A stretch of DNA of 29,912 nt from Deltaproteobacteria bacterium (GTDB lineage: Bacteria > SAR324 > NAC60-12). The notes under the pieces were generated by a model, which searched no databases, had not been told where the DNA came from, and saw only the letters and a program-made list of their open reading frames with translations. A program made the translations under genes and the position numbers. The stretch's first letter is position 1. The number at the start of each line of letters is the position of its first letter. The stretch covers positions 1 to 29,912 of the forward strand of contig PAZT01000009.1 of assembly GCA_002716165.1 (NCBI GenBank), read 5' to 3'. This document shows positions 8,717 through 15,626 of the stretch, one piece after another.

Positions 8717-10001
8717 AGAGAACATTGAGTTTAATAACTCTAATATTGGTGAACCAATTGTTTCTGACGAAATAGTAAATTCTGGGAATTACAATGATGC
8801 AGAAAAAATACTGCAAAATCGAAATGTGGCAGGGGATGAACTTGCAGAACAATTCTATCGACTTGGGAACCGTTTTTTTAATGTCAATCAAAAATATGCT
8901 GCAGAACTCGCTTGGGAAAAAGCAGGAAATTTCTCAAAAAAAAGGAAAGTAGTCAAGCCATCGGAATTAGCACCTCTAAATTTAAAAAGATTACGCATGT
9001 ATACAGTAGTTTCTGTTCTAATTGTTGTGGCAAGTTTGTATGTGATAATATTTACAGTTTTTGAAAGAAAAACTGAACTATTTCAATATACATCATTTAC
9101 TTCTTCTGAGGGTGAATTTTCATTTTGGGATGAGTGGTGGAATACAGGACGTCCTGTTAAAGATTCATCTAGCCGTCGTTTTGGATCAAAGGAATTGTGG
9201 CCATTACTAAAGCAAAAATATAAAGATTTTTTTGAAAAAGAAAGAGAAATCCCCTTTGATGAGATTCAAGATAAATTGGTACGCTGGCTTGAGCTTGCCC
9301 GTAGTCCATATTTTAGGGCTGGTCCCACTGATTATTATGCATTGATAGGCAGGGGTTTATTTGAAGCACGTGAATATGATGAGGCTCTTATAACTCTGAA
9401 AGAGGGACTTTATTATGCAGAATCTACCGAACAGATTGAGAATTTTTATCAGGATTTGGGTACAGTTCATTACTACAAAGGATATAAACTTCAGCCTGAT
9501 GGACTTGCAAAATATATTATGAGTGATGTTCAAAATTCAATTGAATCTTATGAAAAAGCACTAAGTTATGGTGAGGATCCTTATTTATATGGTAATTTAG
9601 GATGGGGCTACTATTTGCTTGGAGATTATATTTTATCTGTTGAAAATAGCCGTAAGGCATTGGCTATGAACCCTAAACTAAATTATGTTCGCATGAACAT
9701 GGGTATTGCTTATATTAAAAAGGGTGCTTATAAAAGTGCATATGATTCATACGAATCACTTCTGAAATATAGTCCGGACCATGACGAATACCAAGGGGGA
9801 ATGAGAGATTTGATGGAACTCCAACAGGGATATCCTGGAGTATATCCGTTCACTAATTTTGCTTTAGCACATTTGTACAAACAACAAGGTCGCAACATGG
9901 AGGCCAGTGAATTATTACATAAATTTCTAAGACAAAATTTTTCTGTTTCATTCTGGAACCATAAGGCACGTTCTTTTTTAAGAGAAATGGAATCAGAATA
10001 A
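8679..10001 (+). CDS. Membrane-anchored TPR-repeat protein of unknown function
   Basis: The 440-residue protein has a charged N-terminal region of about 105 residues, a single transmembrane helix (about 108-128, MYTVVSVLIVVASLYVIIF), then a long soluble part with tetratricopeptide-like repeats. The clearest are near 225-255 (ALIGRGLFEAREYDEALITL), 300-365 (LGWGYYLLGDYILSVENSRKAL and MGIAYIKKGAYKSAYDSYESLL) and 400-430 (ALAHLYKQQGRNMEASELL). Such repeats form protein-binding solenoids, and this one would hang on one face of the inner membrane. The chosen ATG overlaps the DUF2062 gene by 38 bp and has AAGAAGG 8 nt upstream; ATG at 8700 is an alternative. The partner is unknown, but the overlap suggests it works with the DUF2062 protein. 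Confidence 0.85.
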   Translation: MKNGKRNMRQIIKENIEFNNSNIGEPIVSDEIVNSGNYNDAEKILQNRNVAGDELAEQFYRLGNRFFNVNQKYAAELAWEKAGNFSKKRKVVKPSELAPLNLKRLRMYTVVSVLIVVASLYVIIFTVFERKTELFQYTSFTSSEGEFSFWDEWWNTGRPVKDSSSRRFGSKELWPLLKQKYKDFFEKEREIPFDEIQDKLVRWLELARSPYFRAGPTDYYALIGRGLFEAREYDEALITLKEGLYYAESTEQIENFYQDLGTVHYYKGYKLQPDGLAKYIMSDVQNSIESYEKALSYGEDPYLYGNLGWGYYLLGDYILSVENSRKALAMNPKLNYVRMNMGIAYIKKGAYKSAYDSYESLLKYSPDHDEYQGGMRDLMELQQGYPGVYPFTNFALAHLYKQQGRNMEASELLHKFLRQNFSVSFWNHKARSFLREMESE

Positions 10002-10002
10002 A

Positions 10003-10395
10003 TTAGAGCATGTTTTTTATCACTAAAAAAACTCCCCTAAAAAATAATGGGCTACATTTAACATAAAACCATTTTAATTCAAAAAAATTATGGTTTTTTG
10101 TGTCTGGTAAATATTATATTTCCAATGAGTTTTCAGAAGCATTAATTATTTCTTCTTTGCTTCAATTACTTATAAGTAAAGAATCTTTCCATATACTTTC
10201 TTTCGTTTCAATTATAAAGTTCGCTGAATAAATTTGGTTTCTGTTCATTAAGGTCAGCTTTCGGATCCAAATTGAATAATTTTCACTAATTCACTTTCGA
10301 ATTTAATCACATCAATATATCAAAAAGAGAGGATTTAAGTTGAAACTTCCTAGGTATATTCTTGATTTTTTTAACTTTAAATTTGTATTTTTCAT
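10003..10395 (-). other. Gene-free stretch after kdsA; possibly a decayed reading frame
   Basis: About 390 bp separate the convergent TPR and kdsA genes, with no ORF of 60 codons. On the minus strand an ATG overlaps the kdsA stop (ATGA at 10395). Its frame carries about five internal stops yet contains protein-like runs, for example MNRNQIYSANFIIETKESIW near 10248-10189 and YLPDTKNHNFFELKW downstream. Roughly eleven stops would be expected by chance in DNA this AT-rich, so the deficit is mild. It may be the relic of a gene that followed kdsA, or noise. I do not recognise a family. Confidence 0.2.
10065..10099 (+). terminator. Weak hairpin with T-run after the TPR gene
   Basis: AAAACCAT (10065-10072) can pair with ATGGTTTT (10090-10097). 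The 3' arm runs into six T residues, 64 bp past the TPR stop. The stem is AT-rich and the loop is 17 nt, so as a Rho-independent terminator it is marginal. Confidence 0.25.
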
Positions 10396-11240
10396 TCTGT
10401 ATCTATTGTTTCAAAAGACTTAACAAGTACATCAATTTTTTTCATCTGTTTCAAGAATGGTTCAAGCTGATTAAGTTTCAGGGCACAAGGGCCATCGCAA
10501 GGAGCTTTTTTAGGTTCTGGATGTGCTTCCAAAAACAGACCAGCTATTTTTTGAGATAAACCTGCCAATCCAAGTTCTTGTATGGATTCCCTTCGACCTG
10601 CAGCGGAATTTCCTAGACCACCAGGTACTTGTAGAGAATGACTCACGTCAAAGACTAAAGGATAGCCAAATTTCTTAATTACTTTAAATCCCAGCATATC
10701 TACCACCAAATTGTTGTAGCCAAAACTTGTGCCACGTTCGCAAAGAACAAGTTTGTTGTTTCCAGAATTTTCGAATTTATTTATTATATTTCCCATTTCA
10801 TCAGGAGATAAAAATTGTGCTTTTTTTATATGTATTACGGCATTTGTATTTGCCAATGCAGAAACCAGATCAGTCTGGCGTGAAAGAAAAGCCGGAAGTT
10901 GGAGAACATCGGCTATTTCTGACACAGGTTTGGCTTGATTAGGTTCATGTATATCAGTCAGGATCGGTATTTTAAAATTCTGTTTTACCTCTTCCAGTAT
11001 TCTCAGGCCTTCTTCCATACCAGGTCCTCTAAATGAGTCAATGGAAGAACGATTTGCTTTGTCGAATGAGGCTTTGAAAATATAAGGAATTTTAAGACGA
11101 CTGGTAATATCAGTGAAAGTTTCAGCAACTTTTAAAGTCAACTCTTTATTCTCTATGACATTTAAACCCCCAATAAGTACAAACGAATTCTCATTGCAAA
11201 GACTTATGTCATTAACATAAATTGTTTTTTGATCACCCAT
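10392..11240 (-). CDS. kdsA: 3-deoxy-D-manno-octulosonate 8-phosphate synthase
   Basis: KdsA condenses phosphoenolpyruvate with arabinose 5-phosphate to Kdo-8-phosphate, the first committed step to the Kdo core sugar of LPS. Recognisable stretches are FVLIGGLNVIEN, IFKASFDKANRSSIDSFRGPG, ILTDIHEP, LPAFLSRQTDL, FDVSHSLQVPGG and LFLEAHPEP. The position that is Cys in metal-dependent KdsA is Asn here (GGLN), so this is the metal-independent type, like E. coli. The open frame reaches a TTG at 11258, inside the end of the upstream methionine synthase gene. The ATG at 11240 gives an N-terminus within one residue of E. coli KdsA and is preferred. It is co-transcribed with the metE-like gene, with which it shares no obvious pathway. 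Confidence 0.95.
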   Translation of the reverse strand: MGDQKTIYVNDISLCNENSFVLIGGLNVIENKELTLKVAETFTDITSRLKIPYIFKASFDKANRSSIDSFRGPGMEEGLRILEEVKQNFKIPILTDIHEPNQAKPVSEIADVLQLPAFLSRQTDLVSALANTNAVIHIKKAQFLSPDEMGNIINKFENSGNNKLVLCERGTSFGYNNLVVDMLGFKVIKKFGYPLVFDVSHSLQVPGGLGNSAAGRRESIQELGLAGLSQKIAGLFLEAHPEPKKAPCDGPCALKLNQLEPFLKQMKKIDVLVKSFETIDTE

Positions 11241-11247
11241 TATTTTT

Positions 11248-12297
11248 TTATACTTCAATTGAATGTGCCGCTTTAGATAAATTTTTTAATTTCCTTATAG
11301 CTAGTTTTTTTCCTAATATACCAAGTCCACAATCAGGAGCAGCAATAAGTCTGTGAGGATCAATGTGTTCCAGTGCCTCTTTCAATCTTATTTTGATTTC
11401 ATCCACTGTTTCAACTCGAGATTTTGCAATTGCAACAACTCCTAAAATAATCATTGTATTCTTAAATATTTCCAGCAGTTTTAGATCATTATAACGGTGA
11501 GCATCTTCAAATGATATTGCCATTATTGAAGAATTTTCCATAGCTTCAGCAATTTTAAAATATGATTCTTTCGGAGCCTTTGGATAATCATCCTTATCAA
11601 TTTTATCCGGATATCCACAACAAACATGAACAGTACGTACAACATGTTCGGGACAATTATGAAAGGCTCGTTCCAAATTTTCTATTCCAAATTCTATTGC
11701 GCTCTCTGGATAACGGGCAAATAGTGGTTCGTCAATTTGAATATATTTGCACCCTGCATTTGCAAGACTATGAACTTCCTGATTTAGCGCTTCAGATATT
11801 GCTTTGCCTAAATCTTTATTATTCCCATAGAATTCATCAACGACTGTATCTGCAACTGTCAGTGGGCCAGGCATTGTGATTTTTAAAGGTTTATCAGTAA
11901 TTTTTTGTGCACGTTCCCAGTCATGTGCAAGGAACAACTTACGTGGTTTAACAGTACCTCTTACTGTTGGTAAAAATGAAGAATAATTACCATTACGTAA
12001 CGTCTTTTCTGTAAGATTCACAAAATCCATTCCCTCAAGATGTCGACAGTGATAGTGAATATAGTTTTCACGGGCAATTTCCCCATCAGTAGGAATATCT
12101 ATTCCTGCATCAACTTGGTCAATGACAGCTTGATGAGTACCTTTTTCGATAGTTACTTCTGCATCTTTTCCCAATACTTTCATAGCTTCAGCCCAGCCTT
12201 CAGTCGGGCCAGAAGTGTCTAGGTCATCAAACCAATCCGGCAACTTTACATAATCTGGTTTAGGATAGGCTCCAATAGTAGTAGTTAATAATCCCAT
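11248..12297 (-). CDS. Core MetE-type (cobalamin-independent family) methionine synthase, catalytic domain only
   Basis: The 349-residue protein is the zinc-binding catalytic TIM-barrel half of MetE without its N-terminal half. Zinc ligands are all visible: His224 and Cys226 in VHVCCGYP, Glu264 in ISFEDAHR, and Cys323 in AAPDCGLG. QIDEP (187-191) and MPGPLTVAD (142-150) are further MetE motifs. It probably methylates homocysteine to methionine. Short core-MetE proteins of several families have been reported to take the methyl group from a corrinoid protein or another donor rather than from methyl-folate. The sequence alone does not tell which donor applies here, so I leave the symbol blank. 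It starts at ATG 12297 facing a divergent acyl-CoA synthetase gene, and runs 7 nt into the preferred kdsA start or overlaps the longer one. Confidence 0.85.
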   Translation of the reverse strand: MGLLTTTIGAYPKPDYVKLPDWFDDLDTSGPTEGWAEAMKVLGKDAEVTIEKGTHQAVIDQVDAGIDIPTDGEIARENYIHYHCRHLEGMDFVNLTEKTLRNGNYSSFLPTVRGTVKPRKLFLAHDWERAQKITDKPLKITMPGPLTVADTVVDEFYGNNKDLGKAISEALNQEVHSLANAGCKYIQIDEPLFARYPESAIEFGIENLERAFHNCPEHVVRTVHVCCGYPDKIDKDDYPKAPKESYFKIAEAMENSSIMAISFEDAHRYNDLKLLEIFKNTMIILGVVAIAKSRVETVDEIKIRLKEALEHIDPHRLIAAPDCGLGILGKKLAIRKLKNLSKAAHSIEV

Positions 12298-12640
12298 GTT
12301 TTCTTATATTAAATTAAGTTAATTAATTGATCTTTTTGTACATATAGGTTAATTATTTGGCAAATAATTTTGTGCGAAACTACTCAAAAAAAAAAGAGTC
12401 AAATTATTCAAAAGGAATCAATTATAGTTTGTTTAAGATATTGTGCCAATTAATTTCTCAATATGAATATTGGGATATGATGATAAATAATTATGAAAAA
12501 AATAATTATGAGTAAAACAGGTTCTTAAATTTTTTGTAAAATTTTTCTGAATTTGTTTCGATCAAATATTTTACTTTTGTATTTTAAACTTAAAAAATTA
12601 GAATTCAAAAAAACTATCAACTTCCATTTAGCATCAAAAA
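12298..12640. other. Divergent intergenic region between metE-like and acyl-CoA synthetase genes
   Basis: These 343 bp are very AT-rich and contain no gene. They hold a 19-bp palindrome (12351-12369, listed separately) and a direct repeat of AATAATTATGA near 12487-12510. Promoters for both flanking genes should lie here, but AT richness gives too many -10-like hexamers to choose one. No riboswitch-like conserved core was recognised upstream of the methionine synthase gene. Confidence 0.5.
12351..12369. promoter_or_regulatory. 19-bp palindrome, candidate operator for the metE-like gene
   Basis: AATTATTTGGCAAATAATT has perfect 9-bp arms around one central base. It lies 54 bp upstream of the metE-like ATG and far from the acyl-CoA synthetase start. 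Its compact dyad form is typical of a dimeric repressor site, not a terminator. The regulator is unknown and none is encoded nearby. Confidence 0.4.
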
Positions 12641-14263
12641 ATGTCTAATCATTTTGAAACAGATCTACTCAGACAAGCAGCAAACTACTTGCCACTTTCA
12701 CCAATATCTTTTCTCTCAAGATCAGCTATGGTTCATCACCAGGGTACATCCTTAATTCATGGTGAGAGACGCTGGACTTGGGCTGATACTTACAAACGTT
12801 GTCGAAGACTTGCTTCTGCGCTTAGCAAAAAGGGTGTTGGTAAAGGTGATACTGTATCTGTTATGGCCCCAAACATTCCCGCATTATTTGAAGCACATTT
12901 TGGTGTTTTGATGACGGGTGCAGTACTTAACGCTCTTAATATCCGTCTAGAAGCAGACACATTGTCATACATTTTTGAGCATGCTCAAACAAAAGTTTTG
13001 CTGACAGACAGAGAATTTTCAAAAGTCATTAAAAAGGCTTTATCTAATGTTAGACAGGAAATTATTGTAATTGATATAGATGACCCAGAAATTGAGTCTG
13101 GTGAATTTCTGGGAGAAATTGAGTATGAAGCATTTCTTAAAGAGGGAGACCCAGAATTTGAATATGTTTTGCCGCAAGATGATTGGGATTCAATTTCCCT
13201 TAATTATACTTCCGGTACCACGGGGAGGCCCAAAGGAGTTGTTTACCACAGTCGTGGTGCTTATCTACTCGCGACAGGAAATGTTTTAGCTTGGGAAATG
13301 CCTCACCGCCCATTATATCTTTGGACTCTTCCAATGTTTCATTGTAACGGTTGGTGTTTCCCTTGGACAATTACGATGTTAGGAGGTACTAATGTATGCC
13401 TAAGAAAAGTAACTGCAAAAAATATTTATAAATCAATTGCTGATCATGGCATCACACATTTATGTGGTGCCCCTGTTGTCATGAATACGATCTGCAATGC
13501 ATCTAAGGAAGATCGCTATGAACTAACACAGAAAGTTGAAATCATGACTGCTGCGGCTCCTCCTCCTCCAACTGTGATAGCTAGTATGGAAGAAGCAGGT
13601 TTCAATGTGACTCATGTATACGGACTAACAGAAGTTTATGGCCCAGCAGTTGTTTGTCAATGGCAGGAGTCATGGGCTGAAAAAGATAAAATAACACAAG
13701 CCCAGATCAAAGGAAGACAAGGAGTCCGTTACCATATGCTGGAAGGTTTAATGGTTGGGAACCCAGAAACGCTGAAGCCGGTTCCGAATGATGGCCAGAC
13801 TATGGGTGAGGTACTAATGAGAGGGAATACTGTAATGAAAGGCTATCTAAAGAATCCTGAAGGAACTATGGAAGCATTTGCAGGAGGATGGTTTCACTCT
13901 GGAGATCTGGGTGTGCTACATCCTGATGGCTATATTGAACTGAAAGACAGAAGCAAAGATATAATTATTTCCGGTGGAGAAAACATTAGTAGTGTGGAAA
14001 TCGAAAATGTGCTATATGAACATCCTAATATTCTTGAGGCAGCAGTGGTAGCTCGACCAGATGACAAATGGGGAGAAACCCCTTGTGCATTTGTGGTTTT
14101 GAAATCAGGTGTCACAGTTCATGAAAAAGAATTAGTTGAATTTTGCCGTTCCAAAATGGCTGGATTTAAGGTCCCAAAAAAAATTGTATTCAGTAAGCTT
14201 CCTAAAACTTCAACAGGGAAAATACGTAAATCTGTCTTGCGAGAAAAGGCAAAACGAATATAG
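12641..14263 (+). CDS. Acyl-CoA synthetase, AMP-forming (ANL superfamily, AAE-like)
   Basis: The 540-residue enzyme activates a carboxylic acid with ATP to an acyl-adenylate and passes it to CoA. Motifs are complete: the P-loop YTSGTTGRPKG (189-199), LPMFHCNGWCFPW (230-242), the A5 motif YGLTEVYG (327-334), GWFHSGDLGVLHPDGYIELKDRSKD in the hinge region, and the C-terminal PKTSTGKIRK with catalytic Lys527. The HCNGWCFPW signature and overall sequence resemble the bacterial and plant group active on short, medium or aromatic acids, not FadD long-chain enzymes. The exact acid cannot be read. It is followed after 104 bp by pgk on the same strand, with no obvious pathway link. Confidence 0.9.
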   Translation: MSNHFETDLLRQAANYLPLSPISFLSRSAMVHHQGTSLIHGERRWTWADTYKRCRRLASALSKKGVGKGDTVSVMAPNIPALFEAHFGVLMTGAVLNALNIRLEADTLSYIFEHAQTKVLLTDREFSKVIKKALSNVRQEIIVIDIDDPEIESGEFLGEIEYEAFLKEGDPEFEYVLPQDDWDSISLNYTSGTTGRPKGVVYHSRGAYLLATGNVLAWEMPHRPLYLWTLPMFHCNGWCFPWTITMLGGTNVCLRKVTAKNIYKSIADHGITHLCGAPVVMNTICNASKEDRYELTQKVEIMTAAAPPPPTVIASMEEAGFNVTHVYGLTEVYGPAVVCQWQESWAEKDKITQAQIKGRQGVRYHMLEGLMVGNPETLKPVPNDGQTMGEVLMRGNTVMKGYLKNPEGTMEAFAGGWFHSGDLGVLHPDGYIELKDRSKDIIISGGENISSVEIENVLYEHPNILEAAVVARPDDKWGETPCAFVVLKSGVTVHEKELVEFCRSKMAGFKVPKKIVFSKLPKTSTGKIRKSVLREKAKRI

Positions 14264-14367
14264 TTTCTAGAACTAATTAATGGTGTATAAATTATTATAC
14301 CCATATATCTATGTACCTTAGAGTATTCAAAAATATAAGTTAAATTTTTTACAAGGTTTTTTTATTA

Positions 14368-15573
14368 ATGAAAAGAAAAAAATTTATTGAAGATCTTAAT
14401 CTTGAAGGGAAGCGTGTGCTGACACGTGTTGATTATAATGTCCCTTTGAATGATAAGCTGGAAATAACTGATAATGGACGTATAAAAGCAACATTGCCTA
14501 CAATTAATTATATCATTGAAAATGGTGGAAGGGCTGTTCTTATGTCTCATCTTGGCCGTCCTGGAGGAAAGCGAATAGAGAGTATGAGTTTAAAACCAGT
14601 CTCTATGAAATTGTCTGAATTGTTAGGTCGGCCCATTAAATTAGCTCCAGATTGCATTGGAGAAGAAGTTGAGTATTTAGTGCGAGGTATGAAGAACGGA
14701 GAGGTGTTACTTTTAGAAAATTTACGATTTCATAAAGCTGAAATGAAAAATGAACCTTGGTTTTGCGAAGCTTTGGCTGTTAATGGAGATGTTTATATAA
14801 ACGATGCGTTTGCAACAGTCCATAGAGCTCATGCATCAACTAGTGGAGTGGTCTCATACATTCCTGACAGTGCTGTTGGACATTTGATGCGTAGAGAACT
14901 AAAGTTTCTGGGGGAAGCTGTTGCTCAGCCTGCAAGGCCATTTGTCGCGATTCTTGGTGGAGCAAAAGTCTCAGAAAAAATTAAGGTGATTGGAAAACTT
15001 TTAGAAAAAGTTCAGTCTATGATTATCGGAGGTGGTATGGCCTGTACCTTTTTAAAATCTCAAGGATATAAAATTGGTGCTTCTATGCTTGATGAGGATT
15101 CACTAAATTTAGCAAAAAAATTGATTGAAGAGGCAAAAGAAAGGGGAGTAGAGTTTTTGCTTCCAGTCGATTTAGTTATCGCAGAAAAGTTTGATAATAA
15201 TGCCTCAAAAAGAGTAATTTCTATAGAGGAAGGTGTCCCTGAAAACTGGCTAATTATGGATGTTGGACCAAAGAGCATAGAAATTTTCCGTAACTCAATT
15301 TTTGCTTCTGGCACTGTTTTGTGGAATGGTCCAATGGGTGTTTTTGAAATGGAAAATTTTTCCAAGGGGACTTATGCTATTGCTAAATGCCTTGATGTTG
15401 CGACTGAAAATGGTAGCGTGACAATAATCGGTGGGGGAGATTCTGCCGCCGCAATTAAAAAATCTGGACTGATCGGTAGAATTACTCATGTCTCTACAGG
15501 AGGTGGAGCATCACTTGAATTTCTGGAAGGTAAGGAACTTCCAGGATTAAGTGCCATTCATGAATCAAAATAA
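14368..15573 (+). CDS. pgk: Phosphoglycerate kinase
   Basis: PGK catalyses the reversible transfer of phosphate between 1,3-bisphosphoglycerate and ADP in glycolysis and gluconeogenesis. The 401-residue length is typical. Seen are the substrate-binding RVDYNVPLND (20-29; Tyr where Phe is usual), HLGRPGG (61-67), LLENLRFHKAE, NDAFATVHRAHAST, the inter-domain FVAILGGAKVSEKI, GTVLWNGPMGVFE, and GGGDSAAA near the nucleotide site. The gene begins with ATG at 14368 without a strong ribosome binding site. No other glycolytic gene adjoins it, although a broken phosphoglycerate mutase lies 7 kb away on the other strand. Confidence 0.97.
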   Translation: MKRKKFIEDLNLEGKRVLTRVDYNVPLNDKLEITDNGRIKATLPTINYIIENGGRAVLMSHLGRPGGKRIESMSLKPVSMKLSELLGRPIKLAPDCIGEEVEYLVRGMKNGEVLLLENLRFHKAEMKNEPWFCEALAVNGDVYINDAFATVHRAHASTSGVVSYIPDSAVGHLMRRELKFLGEAVAQPARPFVAILGGAKVSEKIKVIGKLLEKVQSMIIGGGMACTFLKSQGYKIGASMLDEDSLNLAKKLIEEAKERGVEFLLPVDLVIAEKFDNNASKRVISIEEGVPENWLIMDVGPKSIEIFRNSIFASGTVLWNGPMGVFEMENFSKGTYAIAKCLDVATENGSVTIIGGGDSAAAIKKSGLIGRITHVSTGGGASLEFLEGKELPGLSAIHESK

Positions 15574-15626
15574 TTTATTTGACTTAATTCTTTTTTTTAT
15601 TTTAAAGGAGCATATTAAGAAAAACT

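Noticed and set aside
12641..14263. DmdB (methylmercaptopropionate-CoA ligase) as the identity of the acyl-CoA synthetase
   Set aside because: It is the same superfamily and DmdB is common in marine bacteria, but from memory the sequence is closer to the general AAE-like group, and no dmdC or dmdD gene is adjacent.
14282..14302. Imperfect inverted repeat GGTGTATAA/TTATACCC after the acyl-CoA synthetase gene as a terminator
   Set aside because: The pairing has a mismatch or bulge, the loop is tiny and no T-run follows.
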